A stretch of 64,000 nt of DNA, taken from NCBI GenBank assembly GCA_039602395.1, contig JBCNJP010000027.1, positions 39,338,986-39,402,985 on the forward strand. Reading direction: 5' to 3'. This DNA comes from Deinandra increscens subsp. villosa. Taxonomy: Eukaryota > Streptophyta > Magnoliopsida > Asterales > Asteraceae. The notes below the pieces were generated by a model. The model was not told the origin of the DNA, ran no database searches, and was given only the letters and a program-made list of their open reading frames with translations. Shown here one piece after another: positions 54,660 to 64,000 of this stretch. Position numbers and translations under genes: made by a program. Position 1 is the first letter of the stretch; every line of letters begins with the position of its first letter.

Positions 54660-55672
54660 GTAATTTATTTTAATTTATTAAAATAGATGATAACATAGAT
54701 CTATATATATTATGAAAAACTTTTCAAAAATAATCCGTAAGCACAGTAGTAGTATTATACTTATAAAAATTACCTTTTCTTTTCAAATACTATAAAATTT
54801 AAGGTAATCCAATATAAGGAGTGTAACATATAAATACGAGTTAACATTTTTTAAGCTTAAATTTGTAGGTGAAATATCGTCTCGAGCTAAACCTGTGATG
54901 TTTCTAGGATTCTTTTTACGTGTTATTTTTTTTATCCCTAATGTTTTTAACACGACGTCTGAATTTTCCATTCGAATCGGGTCGATCACGCTAATAATGT
55001 AAATTTGTTCCAACCTATACAACTAAGAATTAGAAGTTTTTATATTTACCCAACCGATCCGACTCGGATTGAAAACTCGGACGTCCTATTAAAATAATTG
55101 ACCCTGATAATAAAGAATAATCTTACGTGATTTGCGAAATCTAATTGATAAACTTAAACTTAAAATTAAAGAAGTTTAAATTGTATTTCACATATTACAC
55201 TTTTTATAATATACCACTTTATATTAATAATATCTATAGCAACTAAAACATAAGTTTTTAGTAAGAACATAATTATTTAATACATGCAGAATTATTTAAT
55301 ACATGTTGACGCAGTTTTTTTTCTAAAAGGGCTTTTTACATATGTTTAATCTCAATAAAACATTAAAATGGATGTCACATGTATTATTTCTAGGAGGTCC
55401 ACATCAACATTGTCACATGTCAAAACTACATTCAAGTATCAATTTATTAGATTATCAATTAAGTATAATTACCAATTTTGTCAAAACTACATTTCCATTT
55501 AAAAAAATTGTCAAACTTAATGTGAATTTGATAACTTTACTCAATAATTTGATTATTTTAAGAGAACTAATCAACACTTCGTCAAACATAATAAATTTAA
55601 TTATTTTAATCATTTTTTTATATGTATATAATATTATGATTCAACCCCTGTAATACACGGGTTATTAACTAA
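54660..55672. other. AT-rich region ending in a Helitron-like terminus
   Basis: No gene. At 55645-55661 CCCCTGTAATACACGGG is an imperfect hairpin followed after seven bases by CTAA (55669-55672), a CTRR-type end. It shares the hairpin word with 17225 and 18981. No TC-type start was identified. Confidence 0.4.
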
Positions 55673-56566
55673 GTTAACTGTGATAAAAAAAATGAAAAGG
55701 AAAAAAATAAAAACGTTATAACTAAAGAAGTTGAAATATGTATTTACGAAAAACCGTAAATGTTTATATTTAAGAAAAAAGTGTTAAAAAAAAGAAATTT
55801 CTTAAGTATAATTTACTAAAGAAAAATATTAATAAAATTGATTTGTTCTTTAACTATCTTAAATAGGATATACTTTTGGATAAAGTTAGGAGGGAGAAAT
55901 ATATAATTTAAAAAAAAAAATCCACTTTAATAAATATTCTCCAAATCAACAATTTTAATAAATAAGTTTTAACACTCTTTTTGGAAAAGAAAGCTCTACT
56001 TTAAACATCAACAAGTTGATACCCAAGTCCATATTCATGTCTTCAGTTCTGGTCCAGTTTGATTTTGCTGACCGTTGACTTTTTGACCCCTGATTTGTAG
56101 CTGGAGACTGTTTACCATTCAGGAACATAGACATTAGAATTTCAAAGCCCACTTTGCACCATATATTCATATTCAGCCCAGTTTCCTTTTTTCTATTAAG
56201 GTTATGAATAGCCCATGTTTACAGGCCCAAACAACCAAACTAACTAAAAGACCCAAAATTACAAGATTGATGTCAGTGTGTGCTTCTTCTTCCCATGATC
56301 CCATCTTTTTCAAAACACAATCTTTTTACAAACCCGGTCCAGTAGTAAATCTATACTTGAAGCATAAAATAGGCAGAACTCTAAGACAAAGATACAATAG
56401 CAGCTAATTAGACTCATTGGATAAACTTATAGGGCTTATGTTGTGGGGTGTTTAGAAAATGAAAAAGGATTATTTAAGAGGGAGATCATCATCATCAAGA
56501 AACCCAGGCATAGGCCAACCTTATATATGTAGGTTTTGTGTGAGTTAGATGGATTGGAAGGTGGGT
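55673..56566. other. No gene recognised
   Basis: AT-rich sequence with short chance frames. No repeat or terminus seen. Confidence 0.5.
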
Positions 56567-56577
56567 TGAGAGAGTAA

Positions 56578-56736
56578 GTTTTTTTAACGGTAATTGTATC
56601 TTACTCTTACCTCTACTCCTAAGCTACTTCCCAAACTAAATTACACCAATATTACATCATTGCATGGGTTTGAATCCAGAACCTCCAACTAAGATGACAA
56701 CACCTCTAAAAAGTGGGCTAGTTCCGCATTGACAAC
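56578..56736 (-). mobile_element. SINE, minus strand, 159 bp, 11-bp TSD
   Basis: Flanks TGAGAGAGTAA at 56567-56577 and 56737-56747. B-box GGATTCAAACCC on the minus strand, an A-box-like head near 56710, and a 3' end TTACCGTT-A(7). The tail again resembles the CCGTT-A(n) LINE/SINE group. Confidence 0.75.
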
Positions 56737-56885
56737 TGAGAGAGTAATTGCTTAGTAGGGTTTTTAATAACCCAACATAACTAATCTAATAACATCAATT
56801 TATCTTATATATCTTGAAGTGCCAATTTAATATCATCCTGAAGTATTAACTGTGTATAATGAAGTGATGAAGGATGATACATCTC

Positions 56886-57066
56886 GTGGGGGAGTGTTGT
56901 AAATATAATATTGTTCATTGTAGTTATCAAATATTGTATATACATGTTTATCATATTATAGGTATGCTTATTATGTTATTGAAATGATTGTTAGAGTTTT
57001 ATATTGATTAGGTAATTTTCTTCACTTGTATACTTTTATTGTATTTCACACTTCATAAATGAAACA
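56886..57066 (+). mobile_element. Copia-type polypurine tract and 3' LTR
   Basis: GTGGGGGAG (56886-56894) directly precedes TGTTGTAAATATAATATTG, the classic arrangement of a Ty1/copia 3' LTR. A short LTR of ~172 bp ending near GAAACA (57066) is plausible. No pol is recognised upstream, so only the 3' end remains. Confidence 0.5.
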
Positions 57067-58912
57067 GACTAGATTTTACTACTTCTTTGTTGCTACGAAG
57101 ATAGCACGGTTATATAAAATAGTGACATTCTTAAAACGCAACATAAAAAACAAAAATACAATAAGACTACACAAAGACGTTAAAATAAGAAGTCTATTTA
57201 AATATAACACAAAAAATTAGGTACCTAAAGGCAACGGTATAAAACTAAAACTAATGAAACAATTTTAAAAAATGATTTAAAATGAATAAAAAAGATATAA
57301 TTAAAAATAAAATTAATAAATGTTTGGCCACCTAAAAACAACGATGTAAAAGTAAAATAAAACTAAAAAAAAGAAAACAAAACTCCAAAAAAACGAGGGA
57401 AAAAGTAATATAATATAATGCCACTTGACCACAAGCGCTACAGTTCATTACAAGGTGAAAATTGTGTATATAGTATAATGATAGAGTTAATCATGATTTA
57501 AGTTACCGTGTGAAATGGTTCAGAAAAAATTGGTTGAAGTTATTTAGTATTTAGTATTTACTATGTTATGGACTCGTGTGTTATAAGAGACACATGAAAA
57601 TGAAAAAGTTTTAATTCATAAATCAGTAAATATTATAGTTTATAAATATCAAATACTTCTTATAACTAAAATTACATATTACAATATAATATAAAAAATA
57701 AATAAACGGTTACAGTGTGACACTGAACATGATAGTGTACGTAGTACGTTTATCTATCGGCAACTTACATTACAAAGCGAAAGTATAAACTATTGTATAG
57801 GTTAAAATTCAAAGTTATCATAGTGAATTAAAATTCAAGAACCACTAGATTATCTTTATTTAAAAATTATTTCTAAGTAGGAGCAAAACTAACATAAGAA
57901 AAAACTTGTTCAATGGATAAAAAATCAGACAAATTTGAATTTAATCTTTTTGTATGGACATAAAGGTTCGGGATTATAACCTATCCATTACTAGCTTAAT
58001 CACTCCATTGCAAAGATTAAAGAATCCAGTGTTAAAAGTTAAAAAACACAATAACAACATGAAGAAAGCACACGATAAATTTTGATTAAGCGGTTCACCT
58101 GTAAGTGAATAAGAAATAATTTATAAAGATCAACATTGTGTGAAGTAGAAATACACAGTCCTCACCTCACACCACTATCAATAAGATCTTTAGTAGTCAT
58201 GTTCTTAGTAATAGTTCCAAATGAGGAGCAAGCTAAATTGAAATGCAATAGAAGTCCTAAGAAAAAATTATATTCATCAAAGCCAATATATAAGAGAACA
58301 GATAGTATAGTTACCTCGAATGAAAAGTGATATCTAATCACTAACCAAAAGTATTGTATGCTCTGCAAATTATGTGAGTTTGGGAGAATTAGGTAAAGGG
58401 AACAGAGAAGGGCGATGAAGAAGTCCATCAAAAGATTAGGGTTTTAAAAAAAAGGAGGCGATCAATAGATAAAATCATACCTCTTGAAATCATTGAAATC
58501 AACAGAAAATTTAACCAACTATCTTCATTTTTTATGAATAACGGATGAAGTTAGGGTTACCGAGCGGTATTGAAAGCGACGAAAGGGAGAGGAAATGAAG
58601 GTTGCGAGAGAAGTTAGGAATGAAAGCAAAATTAGGGTTAGCCAAACTACAAATTAGGTCGTTTTTTTTTATTATTATTAAAACGAGTTTAATGTTTTGG
58701 GCGGGAAAATGAGAGAAAAATAACGTAAGGAAGAAAAGCCATTTGAGTAGTAGCCCGGTGCTAAGAAGCAAAACTTCTTTGGTAGAGATCAGGGTCAACT
58801 ATCTCTCAAGTTATTCGCTTACTAGGTATATATGTTTTGTTTGAGATATGACGAAATTATTCAAATTTAATTTGCTTATAATTTCTAGTTTAAAAACCGA
58901 GTCTTTTTCTTG
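57067..58912. other. No gene recognised in 1.8 kb
   Basis: AT-rich. Frames at 58136-58798 have no recognisable motif. A GGGTTAGGG-like purine block near 58540-58640 is not resolved. Confidence 0.45.
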
Positions 58913-59743
58913 CACTACTAGAAAATAGGCCTAATGCAACTTTATTAAAGCAACCTTTTTCAAATGAGTTGCATTTGACTCTAATGCAAATTCATTGAAC
59001 ATAAATGTTGCATTAGAAGATTTAATGCAACATTTTTCATAAAAAGTTGTAAAATTATATGAAATTCGCAACATTTTTTATCAGAGGTTGTGAATTTCAA
59101 TAAAAATTGTAACCTTTTTCATAAAAGGTTACGATTCTATTAAAATTGGCAACCTTTTTGTTGAAGTATTGCAATTTTTTATCGAAATTTGCAACTTTTA
59201 TTAGAAAGGTTGCATTGCAAAACCATAACCATAATCACTTTATTACATATGCCCTTTTTAAACAAAAAGAAATACATATAACAATTGCTAGATAATTTAT
59301 AATGTAAGCAAAGAAAAAGAAAAAGAATTGCTTTTTGTAAAGGGTTGAACTTGCGACCTTTACTTCTATCTATTGCAAATTCTAAACCAATTGCTCTACA
59401 AGTATATTATTCAAAGTTTACCTAACTTTATATTTTAATAAAACAAAGCCGAATCGGTTTAGAGTCTAGAGCATTCATAGTCCGTTCTTCATCTTCATCT
59501 TTATAACTTAGCTAAAAAACATTACTTTTCAAATTAATGTATCATTTTCAGAAATCTCCCACATCTCATTCTTCATATATATCTCTATTTTTTATTATTT
59601 TTTCTTAATATAAAATAAGTTGAAAATGAGTAATGGAACATCAAATTTGGAGAATTGAGTTGGTTTTCTCTTGAATATATGGAGATGGGTTATGGGGATG
59701 GAGAAGGGGTTGGGGTAGGTTTTTAAGTGATTTCTTTAAAATT
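58913..59743 (+). mobile_element. CACTA (En/Spm-type) transposon left end, cut by the gap
   Basis: Starts CACTACTAGAAAATAGGCC at 58913. Over the next 300 bases the subterminal word GCAACCTTTTT / AAAGGTTGC repeats at least ten times in both orientations, as transposase-binding arrays of CACTA elements do. The other end would lie in or beyond the N gap. No transposase sequence is visible. Confidence 0.8.
59343..59402 (-). other. tRNA-like (SINE head) relic
   Basis: On the minus strand A-box TAGAGCAATTGG and B-box GGTCGCAAGTTCAACCC are spaced as in a tRNA. It does not fold into a convincing full cloverleaf, so it is a SINE or tRNA relic inside the CACTA element. Confidence 0.4.
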
Positions 59744-60243
59744 NNNNNNNNNNNNNNNNNNNNNNNNNNNNNNNNNNNNNNNNNNNNNNNNNNNNNNNNN
59801 NNNNNNNNNNNNNNNNNNNNNNNNNNNNNNNNNNNNNNNNNNNNNNNNNNNNNNNNNNNNNNNNNNNNNNNNNNNNNNNNNNNNNNNNNNNNNNNNNNNN
59901 NNNNNNNNNNNNNNNNNNNNNNNNNNNNNNNNNNNNNNNNNNNNNNNNNNNNNNNNNNNNNNNNNNNNNNNNNNNNNNNNNNNNNNNNNNNNNNNNNNNN
60001 NNNNNNNNNNNNNNNNNNNNNNNNNNNNNNNNNNNNNNNNNNNNNNNNNNNNNNNNNNNNNNNNNNNNNNNNNNNNNNNNNNNNNNNNNNNNNNNNNNNN
60101 NNNNNNNNNNNNNNNNNNNNNNNNNNNNNNNNNNNNNNNNNNNNNNNNNNNNNNNNNNNNNNNNNNNNNNNNNNNNNNNNNNNNNNNNNNNNNNNNNNNN
60201 NNNNNNNNNNNNNNNNNNNNNNNNNNNNNNNNNNNNNNNNNNN
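59744..60243. other. Assembly gap (500 N)
   Basis: Exactly 500 N, so it is a placeholder gap of unknown true length. It joins CACTA sequence to the inside of an LTR. Confidence 1.
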
Positions 60244-61858
60244 ATAACATTTTATAATATCCTTTAAAATGGCAAAGCTTAATTCAAAACCGTTTGCTCG
60301 ATTTGGACAGAATAACGACACGAAAACCCTAATTTTTGACCCGTTTACAAAACCCATACCAAACCTTTACCAAGTCTGAAAAAAACTTAGGGCTTTCTTA
60401 TATAACATCATTTTAAGAGTACCTACAAAAATTCAGAGCCTAACTCCCACCCGATCACCCGAATTTGATGATTTATATCCAAGAACCCTAATTTTAACCT
60501 AGATTTAGAACTCGATTAAAACATGGATATAATCTGAAATTAACATGGGGCTTTTGTAGATCATACCTCAAAACGTGGGACTGCAGGAGATGGCCTTCTA
60601 ATTCCTTCCCGTTTGGTCGAATTTTGCAGAATAAGTATCGTGGACGAGGTTAGGGTTTTATAGGAGATAAATCTCGTGAATTGGCAAGGAATTAAGGTCG
60701 ATCGAAGCTCCATTTTATACGTAGTTAGGGTCGCCTGAGGTTCCTCGCACGTACGCTATGGTGACGTAATCGTCAAGAAAACGACGCGTGGAAGGATCAA
60801 ACGTAGGCTGCAAGTCGAGCCGTGCGTCAAAATCTGCGTACTGCAGACCGGCTCGCGTATCGCGCCAGGGGAGGGAGAGGGCGGCGCGTACCGCCTGGTA
60901 TCTTTGCAGGTTTATGACAGAAATGGTCCATGTACCTTTTATTTACATATTAACCCCCTGAACTTCTACCAAACTGCCATTTTATGTACCGAACTATTAT
61001 AAAACATGTTAAATAAAGTTTCTAAGGCTCGGGACACTCTCGATAATATACGTATACATACGTATATATTTTTATATATATTTATATATATTTTTCAATA
61101 TTTACACATTTGGCCCCTCAAACTTTATAATACTTATTATTTTATGTACCGAATCACTTTAGGATATTATTATAATATATTATAAGCCTCGGGGTACTTA
61201 TAAAAGTTACAGATACGTATAATATCCGTAAGTATTCATAACTTTAAATAAATTACACTTTTAGCCCTTTAACTTTTATCTTATGCATATTAAACCCTAA
61301 TCTTTTGATGTAACTATCATTTTACATCTTATAACCTTCCTAAACATGTTTCTAACATTCTCGAAGGTTTGGGTCATATATAATAATGTATATACATATA
61401 TATATTTGTGTATTTCCATAATTTACACTTGTTAACTATTTAAGCATGCATTTTTCACACGTATAACTATTCAAACACGTATTTCCACGTATATATCCAT
61501 CAAATGAATATTTCACATGTATTTATACTATTAGACATATATCTATACATGATTTCAATATCGTGTAATCGTCTAAATCTATTTTCTCCCGGTTATCATT
61601 TATTTCCATCATATAAACGTTTAGCTACGTTTTTCATGCTAACATCATATATATCAATTATCTTTGATATATATAACTTCATTTCCTTAATTCATTTTAC
61701 CAATCAACACGTGTATTATTCACGCAACACTATCTTTTATCGATTTATTACCCGGTAATGGGTAAACATGCATTTTTCAAATGTTTTAACACGTTTAGCT
61801 TTCTAACACATTTATCATGTGTATTAATCACGTATTTCTTAAATTTTGGGATGTTACA
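60244..61858 (-). repeat. Partial LTR of the same chromovirus family as 30847-35976
   Basis: On the minus strand it starts TGTAACATCCCAAAATTTAAG at 61858 and aligns from its other end with 32840 onward (shared AAGCTTAATTCAAAACCGTT, TTTCTAAGGCTCGGGACA, GCGCGTACCGCCTG). Its 3' part falls in the gap. The flank after 61858 is GTAGT. Confidence 0.8.
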
Positions 61859-61997
61859 GTAGTAAATAAAACCAAACGATAGAACCAAACGAACCAATTG
61901 TCATGAAGTAAATAAACAAAACGAACTCGCACAATAAGTCGTTCAAAAACATCTAAATGATTACCTAATATAGATACGAACCATTGATGTTTTGAAG

Positions 61998-63933
61998 CTA
62001 TTTCTCCACCTTCGGAATCAACAATTCCTTCTCAACAATATCTTCACTCTTATCACCACATTCGGGACTCAGTTTGGGTGGAGAAGAACACGCACCGTCT
62101 TCAACATCATAAACGTCGTTGAGCTTGTGTTTCAGCTCATGGTTCTGATATATAACTTTGATTTTAGATTCACACTGGTTCTGACTTTTCATATAACTAA
62201 GGTCATTATTGATAAAAATATTGTCATTTGGGGTGTCTGACAAATCTTTGACATCCTGTAATTAGAAATTGAAATGTTTAATAAATTGTCAAGTTTATAA
62301 TTTATTGTACATAGTCTATACAAAGGCCATCAAAGTTAGGGTGAAAACCTAATTAAAAAAAAAACATTAATGACATATTGGAAAAACTATGAACCTTTTA
62401 TAATACTACATGTTTAAGTTTATTTATAAACTCTGTGATTGGAATGATTTAAAAAATGGCAAGTTAAATGTTGTTTAAAGATATATGCATACCTTCATGA
62501 CACCACCACCTTCACGGTCACCATTTTATTCCGACAAAACACCCTACGTATATGTTCAAAAGTTATAATATGATATAGTCAATGAATAATGAAGGGTATA
62601 AATTTAAATTAAAAGTAAAGCTGGAAACGCATATTATCTTTGTTATGCTTTTCATCAAGATAAGATATGATTGACGTGCTATCAGTAAGCTTCTCAATTG
62701 TGAAATATATGTAATCCTACTCAATATTGAAACTACTAATGTCAATCTTCATAGCCAATCTCTTCTAAAAAAGACTTTCAATTTCAATGGTATAATCATT
62801 TATTACTTGCAAGGTATTTAAAACAAATGAATGAAAAATACAAATTGAACAAAAATTACCTTATTTATGACATTAAGTTCAACAATTTGGTTGAACTCTG
62901 TCTTAACCAAAAAATCATCATCCAAACAGTAGGATATAGAGGAAGACAATCTGCTCACACTTGATGGAGGAACATCGTTTTGTTTTTCATTATAAATGGA
63001 TAAAATAAGTTTATAATTATTTTCAATCACAAGTTATGTATCAATCTAACAGAGTATGTATGTATAATTAAATATTAATATATTACCTCTTTTTGAATTG
63101 AATCATCTCCATCTCATCAATATCAGGGTTTATAAGTAACTTGGAGACTTTAAAAATAATTACAAATTGAAGGACGATCTACAAAATTAATATGGGATTC
63201 ATATAATAATTACTAAATGCTTAAATATAAATTAATAAGATAAATTAATGTTCCTGGTTTGAAATTACTTACCTCGGTAAACACTGAACATGGCGAACTG
63301 AAGAATAATAGCTACTTTAGTTTCATCTGACTAACTTTTAGCATACTGAACTAACATTTCAGCATATTCTTCAAACAATGTTAACCAGATTGTAAGAACA
63401 CTTCATTTAAATTAGAAAAAGACTCTGGTTATTAATAAATAATAATAGGAAAATAAAATATGCAATGAATCAGTTAATAAGAGACAAACCTAACATCCTG
63501 CAAGCAAAAGTTTATTCTGATCTTCGATGTCCCATCTTCATTTTTCCAAAAGTTTCTGGAGGATTTACAGTGATAATCATTCCAAGGATATCTGCAAACA
63601 TAAGAAATTATAAATATTAATGAATAGAAAAAAATTAAAATTGAAAAACAATTAAAAGGAGATTTACCAATTGACACACTCTTATCAATATTCTTGTCAA
63701 TAATATCATTAAAGTCAGCAAACTCAAAACCAATATGACGGTTGTTCCAACTGTCAAAACACTGAATTTCAGTGTTGTAATTCATACACACCTTGATTGG
63801 ATTAGCTATGCACTTGAAGTTCCCTTTATTTTGACCGAGGGTGGGTTTTTTAATTATCAGAACCTGATCCTTTGAAATACTTTTCAAAATGCCAAAACCA
63901 TTTGGCCAAACAATTGCTCTGAATCCTGTTGTT
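61998..63933 (-). pseudogene. Replication protein A large-subunit (RPA1)-like gene, decayed
   Basis: RPA1 binds single-stranded DNA through OB folds. Exons on the minus strand: 63933-63668 (FGILKSISKDQV, FDSWNNRHIGFEFADFND), 63591-63490 (DILGMIITVNPPETF, then a one-base frameshift), 63400-63273 (TLFEEYAEMLVQYAKS, in-frame TAG, SDETKVAIILQF), 63147-63087 (SKLLINPDIDEM), ~63037-62860 (SSSISYCLDDDFLVKTEFNQ) and 62255-61998 (C-terminus ending LLIPKVEK). The first four exons have GT/AG borders and matching phases, so the parent was a spliced gene. The frameshift and stop disable it. The N-terminus lies beyond 64000. No zinc-finger exon was recognised between 62260 and 62860. Such diverged RPA1-like genes are common in plants, and some travel on Helitrons. 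Confidence 0.7.
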
Positions 63934-64000
63934 CTGATAAAATAATAGAAAAAACATAAATGCTATGCAGAGTTAAATTAAAATAAAGTGAGTAATGCAC

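Noticed and set aside
59641..60357. Frames of up to 238 codons through the N gap
   Set aside because: They consist of undetermined residues.

Overview
This is nuclear DNA of a flowering plant, most likely a eudicot and probably Asteraceae. The evidence is its AT-rich composition, the spliced nuclear gene with a plant-style intron, chromovirus LTRs starting TGTAAC(A/G)YCCC, and the PIF/Harbinger, hAT and Mutator-like miniature elements. The family assignment rests on general recognition of repeat styles, not on a search. Almost the whole window is nested transposable elements. One convincing intact host gene was found, a two-exon gene at 11803-12519 (minus) for a small single-pass membrane protein of the At5g65660 'hydroxyproline-rich' type. 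A second host-like locus, a decayed replication protein A large-subunit gene (61998-63933, minus), runs towards the right edge.

Layout. 1-3711: minus-strand Ty1/copia element with a very long coiled-coil gag broken by one stop, PBS and one LTR. 4.5-8.9 kb: a GC-rich minisatellite, a Tourist-like MITE, a Mutator-like MITE, and a 2-kb PIF/Harbinger element carrying a broken Myb/SANT-like ORF1. 9.0-11.4 kb: a foldback element, a 5'-truncated LINE with an open ORF2 C-terminus and a 17-bp target-site duplication (TSD), and a SINE. 11.8-12.7 kb: the host gene, with a SINE relic in its intron and a TATA box. 13.4-16.9 kb: four Mutator-like foldback elements with GAGTAAATTAC ends, one of which has captured part of a bHLH transcription-factor gene. 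17-29 kb: poly-C tracts, a GC-rich island, CACTA-like and Helitron-like termini, a LINE tail and a 3.3-kb decayed LINE.

30.8-44.7 kb is a retrotransposon nest. A 3.3-kb chromovirus (Tekay-like) solo LTR with TSD GTTTG is interrupted by a 1.8-kb Athila/Tat-like solo LTR with TSD ACTAT. Immediately beyond it lies a complete 8.7-kb non-autonomous LARD with TSD TTTAA. Its 3-kb LTRs hold two tandem arrays, a 27-bp unit and a 63-bp hairpin-forming unit, whose copy numbers differ between the two LTRs. 45-52 kb: a 723-bp foldback, a Tourist MITE, three hAT MITEs, a SINE, LINE tails, a MITE of the PIF family seen at 6.8-8.9 kb, and a Mutator-like MITE. 52.5-64 kb: a SINE, an Athila/Tat-like gag relic with PBS, another SINE, a copia-like LTR, one CACTA end, a 500-N assembly gap, a second copy of the 3.3-kb solo-LTR family, and the RPA-like pseudogene.

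The elements interact in ways the sequence shows. SINEs share 3' tails with LINEs in the same window (AGCTGTTC-A(n) and CCGTT-A(n)), consistent with trans-mobilisation. The small PIF MITE at 47.8 kb shares both ends with the ORF1-bearing element at 6.8 kb. All boundaries come from reading TSDs and terminal repeats by eye.
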